From DATAEY01 sp045805565 (GTDB taxonomy: Bacteria; Actinomycetota; Thermoleophilia; Solirubrobacterales; Solirubrobacteraceae): 64,000 bases of DNA. The notes below the pieces were generated by a model. The model saw only the letters and a program-made list of their open reading frames with translations, made no database searches and was not told the DNA's origin. The stretch spans positions 80,927-144,926 of the forward strand of contig JBJMKZ010000039.1 of the NCBI GenBank assembly GCA_045805565.1. Direction: 5' to 3'. Positions 53,097 to 60,910 of the stretch are shown piece by piece. Each line of letters begins with the position of its first letter. The first letter of the stretch is position 1. A program made the translations under genes and the position numbers.

Positions 53097-53102
53097 TAAG
53101 GT
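53097..53102 (+). promoter_or_regulatory. TAAGGT -10-like box close to the PPOX-class gene
   Basis: TAAGGT ends 9 nt before ATG 53112 (6 nt before GTG 53109). The same bases reversed contain the ribosome site of the divergent LLM gene. Confidence 0.35.
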
Positions 53103-53111
53103 CGTCGGGTG

Positions 53112-53552
53112 ATGGCGTCCGATGAGCCTCTGGCCGAGGTTCCCCCGTGGGCGGCGAGCCTACTCGCGGGCGCGCCGGTGGCCCACCTGGGGCTTCTCGA
53201 CGACGACCTTAACCCACGGGTCATGCCGGTCACCTTCGCGCTCCACGCCGGGGGGGTGTGGAGCGCAGTCGACCAGAAGCCCAAGCGTCGGCCGGGAGCC
53301 GAGCTCGCCCGCGTCAGGTTCCTGCGCCGCCGGCCCCGCGCGGCGCTCACGGTGGATCGCTACGACGCCGACTGGTCGCAGCTGGCGTGGGTTCAGCTGC
53401 TGGGCCGCGTCGAGGTGCTGGAGGCTTCCGAGGCCCCCGACGCGCTGGACGCGCTGGCTGCCAAGTACGCCGACTACCGCGAACGCCGGCCGGCGGGACC
53501 GCTCCTGCGCCTGGTTGTGGAGCGCGCCCTGCACTGGCGGGCGGGCGGCTAG
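53112..53552 (+). CDS. pyridoxamine 5'-phosphate oxidase-fold protein, probable F420-dependent class
   Basis: 146 aa from ATG 53112 (GTG 53109 is equally possible). Split-barrel flavin-binding pattern: APVAHLGLLDDDLNPRVMPV, VWSAVDQKPKRRPGAELARV, RPRAALTVDRYDADWSQLAW, LGRVEVLEA and a C-terminal LRLVVERALHW. This layout is that of the small TIGR03668/Rv0121-like group. Likely reduces a small substrate with F420H2, or binds heme/FMN; not decidable here. Confidence 0.8.
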   Translation: MASDEPLAEVPPWAASLLAGAPVAHLGLLDDDLNPRVMPVTFALHAGGVWSAVDQKPKRRPGAELARVRFLRRRPRAALTVDRYDADWSQLAWVQLLGRVEVLEASEAPDALDALAAKYADYRERRPAGPLLRLVVERALHWRAGG

Positions 53553-53572
53553 CCGGGCGCCACGAGCGATGC

Positions 53573-54565
53573 TCACAGAGACAACTCGGCCGGGACCAGG
53601 TCGAGCGCCAGCTCACGGCCGTGGCGGATCACGAGGGCGCTGACCCGGGCGCCGATGACCTCGGCCACCATCAGTCGCTGAAGGTCGTCCACTCCCGCCA
53701 CCGCCTCGCCGTCGACCTCGACGATGAGGTCCTCGGGGCGCATCCCGGCCCGCTCGGCGGGGCTCCCGGTCACCACCTCGACCACCTCCACGCCGGTGCG
53801 TGCACCGTGTCGGGTCCGCGCCCCCGGCGGCAGCGGGCGCGGCCCGCCGGCGATGCCCAGGTAGGCCCGCCGGACCCGCCCCTCGGTCATCAGGGCGCCG
53901 ACCACCTGGCGGGTGGCCGCGTTGATCGGGACCGCCAGTCCCAGCCCGACCCCGGCCACCGCGGTGTTGATGCCGACCACCTGCCCGGAGCTGTCCGCCA
54001 GGGCGCCTCCCGAGCTGCCGGGGTTCAGCGCGGCGTCGGTCTGGATGACGTTGTCGATGATGCGGACCGTGCGCCGGGCGCGGGCGGGAAGCGACCGCCC
54101 CAGCGCCGAGACGACGCCGGCGGTGACCGACCCGGCGAAGCCGTGCGGGTTCCCGATGGCGACCACCAGCTGGCCGACGCGCAGCCGCTCGGCGTCGCCC
54201 AGCGGCGCGGCCGTGAGGTCGGCGGCGTCCGCCCGCAGCACCGCCAGGTCGGACAGCGGGTCCGAGCCGACCACCTCGAAGCCGACCTCCCGGCCATCCA
54301 CGAACGAGGCTCGTCCCCGCCGGCCGGGACCGCTGACCACGTGAGCCGAGGTCAGGACGAAGCCGTCCGGCGTGAGCGCCACGCCGCTGCCGGCCCCGGC
54401 GGGCACCTGCCCGCCGCGTGTGCGGCGCAGCACGCGCAGGTTCGCCACCGAAGGCGACAGCGCGGCGGCGACGCCCGAGACGGCCCGCGAGTAGGCGTCG
54501 AGTGCCTCCCGGTCCGGGTCGGAATGGGGGGGATCGGCCCCCCGGTCGAGAGCCTCGGCCTGCAT
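53573..54565 (-). CDS. trypsin-like serine protease with PDZ domain (HtrA-like), no membrane anchor
   Basis: 330 aa. Triad His in VLTSAHVVSG, Asp in DPLSDLAVLRAD, Ser in ALNPGSSGGALADSSG (residues about 80, 112 and 185). PDZ domain from about residue 235 (YLGIAGGPRPLPPG to the end) with GMRPEDLIVEVDGEAV. No signal peptide or transmembrane segment is apparent, which is odd for the DegP/HtrA family; it would act in the cytoplasm unless a start further upstream exists. Two bases after the related protease gene. Confidence 0.9.
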   Translation of the reverse strand: MQAEALDRGADPPHSDPDREALDAYSRAVSGVAAALSPSVANLRVLRRTRGGQVPAGAGSGVALTPDGFVLTSAHVVSGPGRRGRASFVDGREVGFEVVGSDPLSDLAVLRADAADLTAAPLGDAERLRVGQLVVAIGNPHGFAGSVTAGVVSALGRSLPARARRTVRIIDNVIQTDAALNPGSSGGALADSSGQVVGINTAVAGVGLGLAVPINAATRQVVGALMTEGRVRRAYLGIAGGPRPLPPGARTRHGARTGVEVVEVVTGSPAERAGMRPEDLIVEVDGEAVAGVDDLQRLMVAEVIGARVSALVIRHGRELALDLVPAELSL

Positions 54566-54567
54566 CC

Positions 54568-55479
54568 TCAGACCCCCGCCGTGTCGGCGTCGAGGCTCAC
54601 CTCGACGTCGCGCTCGTCGGTCCCGCGGACCACCGTCAGTCGCAGCTTTGCGCCCGCGGTCGCTTGGTCGAGAGCCTCATAGAGGTCGTCGACGCCGGCG
54701 ATCGGCCGTCCGCCCGCTGCCACGATGAGATCCCCCGGCTCGACGCCGGCGCGGCCGGCCGCCGAGCCCTCGTCGACTGCGCGCACCAGGATGCCGTCCC
54801 GCTCGGGCAGCCCGACGGCACGCCGCAGCCGCCGCGCGACCCTGAGGGGCGCGACCGCCACGCCGAGTCGCGGCCGTACCGGGCGCTGTCCCTTCCACAG
54901 CGCGTCCGCGTGTCGGGCGAGCGTCTCGTCGGCGGGGACGGCGAGGATCAGGCCGCCCTCCTGACGCACGGTGTTCAGGCCCAGGAGCCCCCCGCCGGCG
55001 TCGACCAGCGGCCCGCCCGACGAGCCGCGGGGCAGCGGAGCCGTGTGCTCGATGGCTCCGGCGATCCGCCGACCGCCGGGCCCACGGAATCGACGGTCGG
55101 CCGCCGAGACGAACCCCAGCGTCACGCGCAGTCCGCGTCCACCCGGATTGCCGAGGGCGAAGACTGCGCTGCCGATGGTCGTGGTCGACGCGTCGGGCGA
55201 CCAGCGGACGGCGGGTGCGCCGGTGGTGTCGACCTCGAGGGCGGCGACGTCGAGGTCGGCGTCGATTCCGGCGACTCGGGCGACGGCGCGGCGGCCATCG
55301 GCGAAGGTCACCGTCACCTCCTCGCCTCGCAGGTTGTGGGAGTTGGTCAGGATCCTGCCGTCGGCGACCACGACTCCGGTTCCCAGCCCCCACCCGCGGC
55401 CGAGTCCCACCACCGCCGGGCCGACGCGTTCTGCCGCGTCGCGGATGGCGCCTTCCACCGCGCTCACGGGGCTCTCCAT
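54568..55479 (-). CDS. trypsin-like serine protease with PDZ domain, paralog of the adjacent gene
   Basis: 303 aa, GGGAGG ribosome site 5 nt before ATG 55479. Triad His in ILTNSHNLRG, Asp in GIDADLDVAALEVD, Ser in PLPRGSSGGPLVDAG. The PDZ domain is the last ~95 residues (RPRLGVAVAPLRVARRLRRA, GVEPGDLIVAAGGRPI). No export signal. The two proteases are a tandem pair of clearly related but diverged architecture, first in a two-gene operon opposite the HxlR regulator. Confidence 0.9.
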   Translation of the reverse strand: MESPVSAVEGAIRDAAERVGPAVVGLGRGWGLGTGVVVADGRILTNSHNLRGEEVTVTFADGRRAVARVAGIDADLDVAALEVDTTGAPAVRWSPDASTTTIGSAVFALGNPGGRGLRVTLGFVSAADRRFRGPGGRRIAGAIEHTAPLPRGSSGGPLVDAGGGLLGLNTVRQEGGLILAVPADETLARHADALWKGQRPVRPRLGVAVAPLRVARRLRRAVGLPERDGILVRAVDEGSAAGRAGVEPGDLIVAAGGRPIAGVDDLYEALDQATAGAKLRLTVVRGTDERDVEVSLDADTAGV

Positions 55480-55489
55480 AATGCCTCCC

Positions 55490-55516
55490 TAGTCAGTTGT
55501 CAGTTGCAAGCGACTA
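55490..55516. promoter_or_regulatory. candidate operator between protease and HxlR genes
   Basis: Tandem CAGTTG (55494-55499 and 55501-55506, 7-base period) flanked by the inverted pair TAGTC (55490-55494) and GACTA (55512-55516). Position in the 69-nt divergent region suits autoregulation by the adjacent winged-helix protein. Confidence 0.4.
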
Positions 55517-55536
55517 CCCTAGCACCGAGAGGGAGG

Positions 55537-55542
55537 TACGAT
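55537..55542 (+). promoter_or_regulatory. TACGAT -10-like box close to the HxlR gene
   Basis: TACGAT ends 6 nt before ATG 55549; a GGGAGG just upstream (55531-55536) is too far to be a good ribosome site (12 nt). Confidence 0.35.
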
Positions 55543-55548
55543 CGGCCT

Positions 55549-55977
55549 ATGGGAAGCCCGACCGCCCCGGAATCGCCACTGGCCGCAGCCCTCGAGGCGG
55601 TCGGCGATCGCTGGACGCTCCTGCTGGTGGCGGCCCTCCTCGACGGCCCTCGCCGCTTCAACGACCTGCAGGCGGAGGTCGCCGGGATCGCTCCCAACAT
55701 CCTCAGCCAGCGCCTGCGCCACGCAGAGCGGGGCGGGCTGGTGATCGCCCAGCCCTACTCCGAGCGCCCGCCCCGGTTCGTCTACGAGCTGACGGAGGCG
55801 GGTCGCGGCCTCGGCGGGGTCCTGCGGCTGCTCGCCGACTGGGGCGCCCGCCGCTCGGAGCGCGCGGAGCCGCCCCGCCACGTGGCCTGCGGGACGCCGC
55901 TGGAGGCGCACTGGTGGTGCCCGACCTGCGAGAGCCCGGTGCCGGAGGGCGAGGCGGGAGATCTCCACTACGCGTGA
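55549..55977 (+). CDS. HxlR/PadR-like winged-helix transcriptional regulator
   Basis: 142 aa. MarR/HxlR-type winged helix: ALEAVGDRWTLLLVAALLDG, RFNDLQAEVAGIAPNILSQR (recognition helix), LRHAERGGLVIAQPYSERPP (wing) and YELTEAGRGLGGVLRLLADW. A C-terminal zinc-ribbon-like tail has four cysteines in CGTPLEAHWWCPTCESP plus upstream, so metal or redox sensing is possible. Divergent from the two PDZ proteases. The long open frame upstream of the ATG lies antisense to the protease gene and is discarded. Confidence 0.85.
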   Translation: MGSPTAPESPLAAALEAVGDRWTLLLVAALLDGPRRFNDLQAEVAGIAPNILSQRLRHAERGGLVIAQPYSERPPRFVYELTEAGRGLGGVLRLLADWGARRSERAEPPRHVACGTPLEAHWWCPTCESPVPEGEAGDLHYA

Positions 55978-55992
55978 CGCGCCCGGTGTGGC

Positions 55993-56202
55993 TCAGATCG
56001 CCGGACCCGGCTCGGGCGCTCCCGGCGGTCCGGGCGCCGGCCCGGGCGCGGGAGGCTCCGGCGGCGGCCCGGGCGGTCGTGGGTCGGGCCCGGGCGGCGG
56101 CGAGCCCGGCGGCGAGGGCTCGGGTGGCAGCGGGCCCGGATCCGGACCGGGCGACGGGGGCACCGGCGTGGGGGTGGGGGACGAACCGGGACGCGGGGTC
56201 AT
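55993..56202 (-). CDS. putative proline-rich micro-protein
   Basis: 69 aa from ATG 56202; CCAGGACCGACC upstream provides a weak AGGA ribosome site. More than half of the residues are Pro or Gly in a repetitive PPGP/PGPD pattern (PVPPSPGPDPGPLPPEP). The opposite strand reads as a Gly-rich sequence in frame with the STAS gene, so which strand is real, if any, is uncertain. The base composition alone would produce open frames on both strands. Confidence 0.3.
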   Translation of the reverse strand: MTPRPGSSPTPTPVPPSPGPDPGPLPPEPSPPGSPPPGPDPRPPGPPPEPPAPGPAPGPPGAPEPGPAI

Positions 56203-56290
56203 GGTCGGTCCTGGACTACCCGCGCGGCGGCGGCGGAATCCGACGCGCGCGATGCTCGGGCTCGCAGCCGGTATCTTCCCCTGGCGCGGC

Positions 56291-56629
56291 ATGAGCCTGC
56301 TGGAGCTCGATAGCGAGGACAGGAACGGGTATGTCTCGCTCGCCCTGCGGGGTGAGCTGGACATCTCCAGCGCACCGCAGGTGGAGGACGCGCTCGCCCG
56401 GCTCGAGGCGGGGAAGCCGTCGCTGCTGGTGATCGACCTGCGCAGTCTGCAGTTCATGGACTCGACCGGGCTGCGGACGGTGGTGAGCGCCGACACGCGG
56501 GCGCGCGACCAGGGACGTCGGGTGGCGGTGGTGCGCGGACCGGACTCCGTCGATCGGATCTTCTCGGTCACCCGCCTCGACGAGCGCCTGCAGATCGTCG
56601 ACGAACCGGAAGCGGCGCTGGCGACCTGA
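56291..56629 (+). CDS. STAS-domain anti-sigma factor antagonist
   Basis: 112 aa from ATG 56291. MSLLELDSEDRNGYVSLALR, GELDISSAPQVEDALARLEA, LLVIDLRSLQFMDSTGLRTV (the phosphorylatable Ser or Thr is in DSTGL) and the C-terminal FSVTRLDERLQIVDEPEAAL make a complete STAS fold like SpoIIAA/RsbV. A RsbW-type kinase would phosphorylate it to control sigma factor release; one is encoded at 5126. The Gly-rich reading that precedes the ATG in the same frame is not counted. No ribosome site; TATCTT lies 20 nt upstream. Confidence 0.9.
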   Translation: MSLLELDSEDRNGYVSLALRGELDISSAPQVEDALARLEAGKPSLLVIDLRSLQFMDSTGLRTVVSADTRARDQGRRVAVVRGPDSVDRIFSVTRLDERLQIVDEPEAALAT

Positions 56630-56640
56630 GCTCGCCGCCC

Positions 56641-56952
56641 GTGGCACCGGACGCAGACCAGCGCATGGCGGGGCTGGCACGCAAGCCGACACCGGCGCTG
56701 GAAGTGCCGGATCCGTCGCCCGCCGAGCAGCCGGTGCCCTCCCAGCCGGCCGGGCCGCCGGTCCCCGATTCGCCGCCCCCCGAGGACCCGAACGTCCCCC
56801 AGGGCCCCGAGATGCCCGAGCCCCAGCCGGCGACCGAGCCCGAGCCCGAACGACCGGATGTGCCGGCGCCGGATCCCAAGGGCCCCGAGCTTCCCGACCA
56901 GCGCGCCGGCCACGGCGTCGCGACCGCGTTTGTCCCCCGAGCGCCCGGGTAG
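56641..56952 (+). CDS. putative proline/glutamate-rich protein
   Basis: 103 aa from GTG 56641 (or 95 from ATG 56665), 12 nt after the STAS gene. Repeats of Pro with Glu/Asp (PEDPNVPQGPEMPEPQPATE) over some 65 residues, no hydrophobic segment. The strand is favoured because the reverse strand gives an Arg/Leu-rich sequence with less natural composition. Function unknown; could be a spacer or surface-exposed protein. Confidence 0.4.
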   Translation: MAPDADQRMAGLARKPTPALEVPDPSPAEQPVPSQPAGPPVPDSPPPEDPNVPQGPEMPEPQPATEPEPERPDVPAPDPKGPELPDQRAGHGVATAFVPRAPG

Positions 56953-56967
56953 GAACGTCGCCGCCGC

Positions 56968-57198
56968 ATGCACGTCATCATCGCCCTCGCCGTCGCCGCC
57001 GTGGCGATCTTCTTCATAGTGCTCATCGCGGGCGCCACGCCGTTCGTGGGGATACCGATAGTGGTCGTCGCGCTGGGCATCGCCGCGGTGTGGGCGGCGA
57101 TTGCGCGCCGAACGGCCGAGCGAACGCTCGACACCGACGCCCCGTCCACCGGCGAGGCGAGCTACGACCCGGTGGTCGACCCGGCCGAACGACGCTGA
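56968..57198 (+). CDS. small two-helix membrane protein
   Basis: 76 aa. Two hydrophobic segments (VIIALAVAAVAIFFIVLIAG and FVGIPIVVVALGIAAVWAAI) followed by a soluble tail RRTAERTLDTDAPSTGEASY. No family recognised. It is in line with the STAS and Pro/Glu-rich genes and convergent with topoisomerase IB, 22 nt away. Confidence 0.55.
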   Translation: MHVIIALAVAAVAIFFIVLIAGATPFVGIPIVVVALGIAAVWAAIARRTAERTLDTDAPSTGEASYDPVVDPAERR

Positions 57199-57220
57199 GC
57201 CGACGATCCTCGGGGGGCGG

Positions 57221-58279
57221 TCAGGCCGCAACCTGCTCGAGTGCCGGGGTCTCGCGCTCCTCGAGCAGATCGAGCACCGCCGACTCGATCCGCTCGCGTG
57301 CCCGCGGCCGGGCGAGGTCGGCACCGCCCGGCCGCTGGACGGCCCCCCGGATCGTCCAGCCCGAGCGGTAGCGATCGAACACCCGCGGGTCGATGTAGGA
57401 GGCCCGGCACACGGCGGGGGTGTTGCCCAGGTAGACCGCCACCTGCTTGACCGCAGCTGCGATTGCGCGCCGTCGCGCCGCCTCGGACGTCGGCGGATCG
57501 GCTTCCTGCGCCAGCGCCAGTGCCGCCAGCACCGTCGCGTTCCAGGTGCGGAAGTCCTTGGCGGTGAACTCCTGTCCGGTCAGCTCCTTGACGTAGTCGT
57601 TGATGTCGTCCGAGCGAAGGTCGCGCCAGCGCCCGCGGTCGTCGCGGTAGGCCAGCAGCTCCGGGCCGCCCCCCCGGCGACGCCGCAGCGCCTTGACGAT
57701 CTCGCCGACGTCGGGATCCGCGATCGCCTGTATTCGCCGCCTCCCGCTCTTGGCCGGGTAGTCGAACACCACCTCGCCGTCCTCCACGCTGGCGTGACGC
57801 TTGAGCATGGTGGCCAGCCCGTAGGACTCGTTGCGCTCCGCATAGTCCTCGGACCCCATCCGGAAGAAGCCGAGGTCGAGCAGTCGCGTCGCGCACGCCA
57901 GGACGCGGCCCCGGCTGAGTTCGTCGCCGCCCAGGTCGCGCCGGACCCGCCGCCGCAGGGCGGGCAGCGCCCGCGCGAACTCCAGCATCGAGTCGAACTT
58001 CTGCTGATCGCGACGCCGGCGCCAGCGCTCGTGGTAGAGGTACTGCTTGCGGCCCGCGGCGTCGACCCCGGTCGCCTGAAGGTGTCCGAGTGCATCCGGG
58101 CAGATCCACACGTCGTGCCAGGCCGGAGGGATCGCCAGGTCGGCGATCCGGGTCAGCGCCTCGGGGTCGGTGACCGGCGCTCCGGCCGGATCGCGGTACT
58201 CGAATCCGCGACCGCGCCGCCGCCGGACGATCCCGGGTCCAGCGCAATCCGAGCGTCTGAGCCGGGGCACGGCGCCCAT
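57221..58279 (-). CDS. DNA topoisomerase IB (poxvirus/bacterial type)
   Basis: 352 aa from ATG 58279. The DNA-binding part AIPPAWHDVWICPDALGHLQ, catalytic domain with RDQQKFDSMLEFARALPALR, the Arg-Lys pair (DYPAKSGRRRIQAIADPD, EFTAKDFRTWNATVLAALAL) and the active Tyr in PAVCRASYIDPRVFDRY match bacterial TopIB, which relaxes supercoils by transient 3'-phosphotyrosine linkage. Longer upstream reading in frame is rejected since it lies antisense to the CsbD gene. Convergent with 56968. Confidence 0.93.
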   Translation of the reverse strand: MGAVPRLRRSDCAGPGIVRRRRGRGFEYRDPAGAPVTDPEALTRIADLAIPPAWHDVWICPDALGHLQATGVDAAGRKQYLYHERWRRRRDQQKFDSMLEFARALPALRRRVRRDLGGDELSRGRVLACATRLLDLGFFRMGSEDYAERNESYGLATMLKRHASVEDGEVVFDYPAKSGRRRIQAIADPDVGEIVKALRRRRGGGPELLAYRDDRGRWRDLRSDDINDYVKELTGQEFTAKDFRTWNATVLAALALAQEADPPTSEAARRRAIAAAVKQVAVYLGNTPAVCRASYIDPRVFDRYRSGWTIRGAVQRPGGADLARPRARERIESAVLDLLEERETPALEQVAA

Positions 58280-58393
58280 AGTGCCCGCCTCGGCGGTCAC
58301 ATAAGCGCCCCGCCGAAACCCCGCCCGCGGCGCCCCGTTTCGCGCCGATAGCGGGCGGGTAGGCGTGATTGGACCGAACAAGGAGACCGAATC

Positions 58394-58585
58394 ATGAGCA
58401 TCCTGGACAAGATCACCGGTCGCGCCAAGAAGGCGGCCGGCGACGTGGCCGACGACGCCTCGCTGCGGCGCGAGGGCCGCAAGGAGGAGCGCAAGGGCGA
58501 GGCCAAGGACGAGCTGTCGCGCAGCCAGGAGAGGGCCGACGCGAAGGCCGAGGAGGTCGCCAACCTGGAGCGCAGGACCTCCTAG
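58394..58585 (+). CDS. CsbD-like stress protein
   Basis: 63 aa, highly charged. SILDKITGRAKKAAGDVADD, REGRKEERKGEAKDELS resemble CsbD-family proteins (general-stress, sigma-B-controlled in Bacillus). The protein is predicted to be mostly disordered or helical. ACAAGGAGACCGAATC gives a AAGGAG ribosome site. The function of the family is unknown. A second small hydrophilic gene follows in the same direction. Confidence 0.72.
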   Translation: MSILDKITGRAKKAAGDVADDASLRREGRKEERKGEAKDELSRSQERADAKAEEVANLERRTS

Positions 58586-58638
58586 CCGCAACCGCGGCGC
58601 GGGCTCGGGTCGCCGGGCCACGCGCCGCGGTTGAGCTC

Positions 58639-58836
58639 ATGACCGAGACAGATCGCGACGAGTCCAACCAGCTCCCCGAGGAGGGTCCCCCCGGGCAGGC
58701 TCCCGATGCCGCCGGCGAGGACAAGCAGGAGCCGGCCCGCAGCTCGGAGGCGGAACGGGGCGGCCAGGGAGAGTCGCGCGGTGCGCAGAGCGGCGACGAG
58801 AGCGCCCAGACCGGCCATCCCTCCAACGCCGGCTGA
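58639..58836 (+). CDS. small hydrophilic disordered protein
   Basis: 65 aa from ATG 58639. Composed of Glu, Asp, Gly, Ser, Gln, Pro (TETDRDESNQLPEEGPPGQA) with no hydrophobic segment. It may belong with the CsbD-like gene as a stress or hydrophilin-type protein. No family recognised; the coding assignment rests on strand bias and an absence of anything else. Confidence 0.4.
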   Translation: MTETDRDESNQLPEEGPPGQAPDAAGEDKQEPARSSEAERGGQGESRGAQSGDESAQTGHPSNAG

Positions 58837-58881
58837 CCGCGGCGCGTTTCCGCCGTCCGCCCGGGGGTAGGCCGGCCCACC

Positions 58882-59928
58882 ATGCGCGTCGTGGTGCTGG
58901 GAGCGACCGGCAACGTGGGCACGAGTGTCGTGCGCGCGCTGAGCGAGGATCCGCAGGTGGAGGAGGTCGTCGGAGTCGCCCGGCGCCCGTCCCGCATGCG
59001 AGTCGACGGTGTGCGCTGGGAGACGGCGGACATCGTGAGCGACGACCTGGTCCCCCTGCTGCGCGACGCGGCGGCGGTGGTTCACCTGGCGTGGCTGATC
59101 CAGCCCTCGCGCGACCGGGCAGCCACTCGCGCGGTGAACGTGGACGGCAGTGCGAGGGTCTTCCGCGCCATCGCCGACGCCAAGGCGCCGGCGCTGGTCT
59201 ACGCATCGTCGGTGGGCGCCTACTCCCCGGGGCCCAAGGATCGGCGGGTCGACGAGAGCTGGCCCACCGGCGGCATCCAGAGCTCCTTCTACTCGCGCGA
59301 CAAGGCCGAGGTCGAGCGCCTGCTCGACCGCTTCGAGGCCGAGCACCCCGAAGTGCGGGTGGCGCGGTTGCGCCCGGGGCTGATCTTCAAGCGCGACGCG
59401 GGGTCGGAGATACGGCGGCTGTTCGCCGGCCCGCTGCTGCCCACGCCGCTGCTGCGGCCCCGCCTGATCCCGCTCGTGCCGGACGTGGACCGCCTGCGCT
59501 TCCAGGCGGTGCACTCGCTGGACGTGGGTGACGCCTACCGGCGCGCGGTGACCGGGCAGGCCCGGGGCGCGTTCAACCTGGCGGCCGAGCCGGTGCTCGA
59601 TCCGCCGCAGCTCGGCCGGCTGCTCGGCGCCCGGCCCGTCCGGGTGCCGGCGGCGGCGCTACGCGGGGCGGCCGCATTGACGTGGAAGCTGCGCCTTCAG
59701 CCGGCTCCGCCGGGGTGGGTGGACCTCGCCCTCGGAGTTCCGCTGATGGACACCACCCGCGCGCGCTCGGAGCTGGGATGGCGGCCGCGGCGGGGGGCCG
59801 GCGAGGCGCTGCTCGAGCTGCTGGACGGCATGCGCGAGGGGGCCGGCCTCCAGACGCCGCCGCTCGCGCCGGGGGGCGCGGGCCCGCTGCGCGTCCGTGA
59901 GCTGCTCACCGGCGTGGGGAGGGGCTGA
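58882..59928 (+). CDS. NAD(P)-dependent epimerase/short-chain dehydrogenase family, extended type
   Basis: 348 aa. N-terminal Rossmann motif VVLGATGNVGTSVVRAL, VVHLAWLIQPS and the catalytic Ser-Tyr-Lys around YASSVGAYSPG and SFYSRDKAEVERLLDRF, with RLRPGLIFKRDAG. The C-terminal substrate domain contains LAAEPVLDPPQLGRLLG. Typical of NAD-dependent epimerase/dehydratase proteins acting on sugars or terpenoids/steroids; substrate not identifiable. 40 nt before the YihY gene. Confidence 0.87.
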   Translation: MRVVVLGATGNVGTSVVRALSEDPQVEEVVGVARRPSRMRVDGVRWETADIVSDDLVPLLRDAAAVVHLAWLIQPSRDRAATRAVNVDGSARVFRAIADAKAPALVYASSVGAYSPGPKDRRVDESWPTGGIQSSFYSRDKAEVERLLDRFEAEHPEVRVARLRPGLIFKRDAGSEIRRLFAGPLLPTPLLRPRLIPLVPDVDRLRFQAVHSLDVGDAYRRAVTGQARGAFNLAAEPVLDPPQLGRLLGARPVRVPAAALRGAAALTWKLRLQPAPPGWVDLALGVPLMDTTRARSELGWRPRRGAGEALLELLDGMREGAGLQTPPLAPGGAGPLRVRELLTGVGRG

Positions 59929-59967
59929 GGTCCCGGCGGCGCGTCCGCGAGCGCAGCAGCGGTCGAG

Positions 59968-60897
59968 ATGGCAGAGCCCCGCACGCCGAGCCAGCTGCCC
60001 AGGCGCTCCTGGTGGCCAACGATCAAGCGGACTGTCAAGGAGTTCCGCGAGGACAACCTGACCGACTGGGCGGCCGCGCTCACCTACTACGCGGTCCTGT
60101 CCCTGTTCCCCGCGCTCGTCGCGCTGGTGTCGATCGTGGGCCTGTTCGGGGATCCGGTGTCCACCACGGGTGCGCTGGGCGATATCGCCACCGACCTGGG
60201 ACCGGCGTCCGCGGCACGGGCGTTTCGCACCGCGATTCAGAGCCTGACCTCCCACCGCAGCGCCGCCGGCGTGCTGCTGGTCGTCGGGATGGCGACGGCG
60301 CTGTGGACGGCGTCGGGCTACGTGGGCGCCTTCATCCGGGCGTCCAACACGATCTACGAGGTGCCCGAGGGGCGCCCGTTCTGGAGGCTGCGTCCGCTGC
60401 AGATCCTGGTCACGATGGGCATGGTGCTGCTGCTGACCCTGGTGGCGGTCGCGCTGGTGGTCAGCGGTCCGGTGGCATCCGCAGTGGGCGCCGCGATCGG
60501 CGCCAGCCAGGAGGCGTTGACCGTCTGGAAGCTCGCCAAGTGGCCGGTCCTGCTGGCGGTGGTGCTGACGATGTTCGCGATCCTCTACTACGTCTCGCCC
60601 AACGCCAGGCTGCCGGGCTTCCGCTGGATAACTCCGGGCAGTGTGCTGGCCGTGCTGGTCTGGATCCTTGCCTCGGCGGGCTTCGCGTTTTACGTCGCGC
60701 ACTTCGGCTCCTACAACGAGACCTACGGGACGCTCGGCGGGGTTGTGACCTTCCTGGTCTGGCTGTGGATCGGCAACCTCGCCTTGCTGCTCGGACTCGA
60801 GCTCAACGCCGAGCTCGAACGAGCCCGGGAGCTCGAGTCGGGGCATCCCGAGGCGGAGCGCGAGCTGCAGCTTCAACCGCGCCGGACGCCGGGCTAG
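59968..60897 (+). CDS. YihY/BrkB family inner-membrane protein
   Basis: 309 aa. Six membrane helices. LTDWAAALTYYAVLSLFPAL near residue 32 is the family hallmark, with a later SAGFAFYVAHFGSYNETYGT and VTFLVWLWIGNLALLLGLEL. Once annotated as RNase BN by mistake; role is unknown, perhaps transport or envelope stress. The C-terminal tail is charged (ESGHPEAERELQLQPRR). Convergent with the metallophosphoesterase, 13 nt away. Confidence 0.9.
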   Translation: MAEPRTPSQLPRRSWWPTIKRTVKEFREDNLTDWAAALTYYAVLSLFPALVALVSIVGLFGDPVSTTGALGDIATDLGPASAARAFRTAIQSLTSHRSAAGVLLVVGMATALWTASGYVGAFIRASNTIYEVPEGRPFWRLRPLQILVTMGMVLLLTLVAVALVVSGPVASAVGAAIGASQEALTVWKLAKWPVLLAVVLTMFAILYYVSPNARLPGFRWITPGSVLAVLVWILASAGFAFYVAHFGSYNETYGTLGGVVTFLVWLWIGNLALLLGLELNAELERARELESGHPEAERELQLQPRRTPG

Positions 60898-60910
60898 CGA
60901 GTCGACCGGG

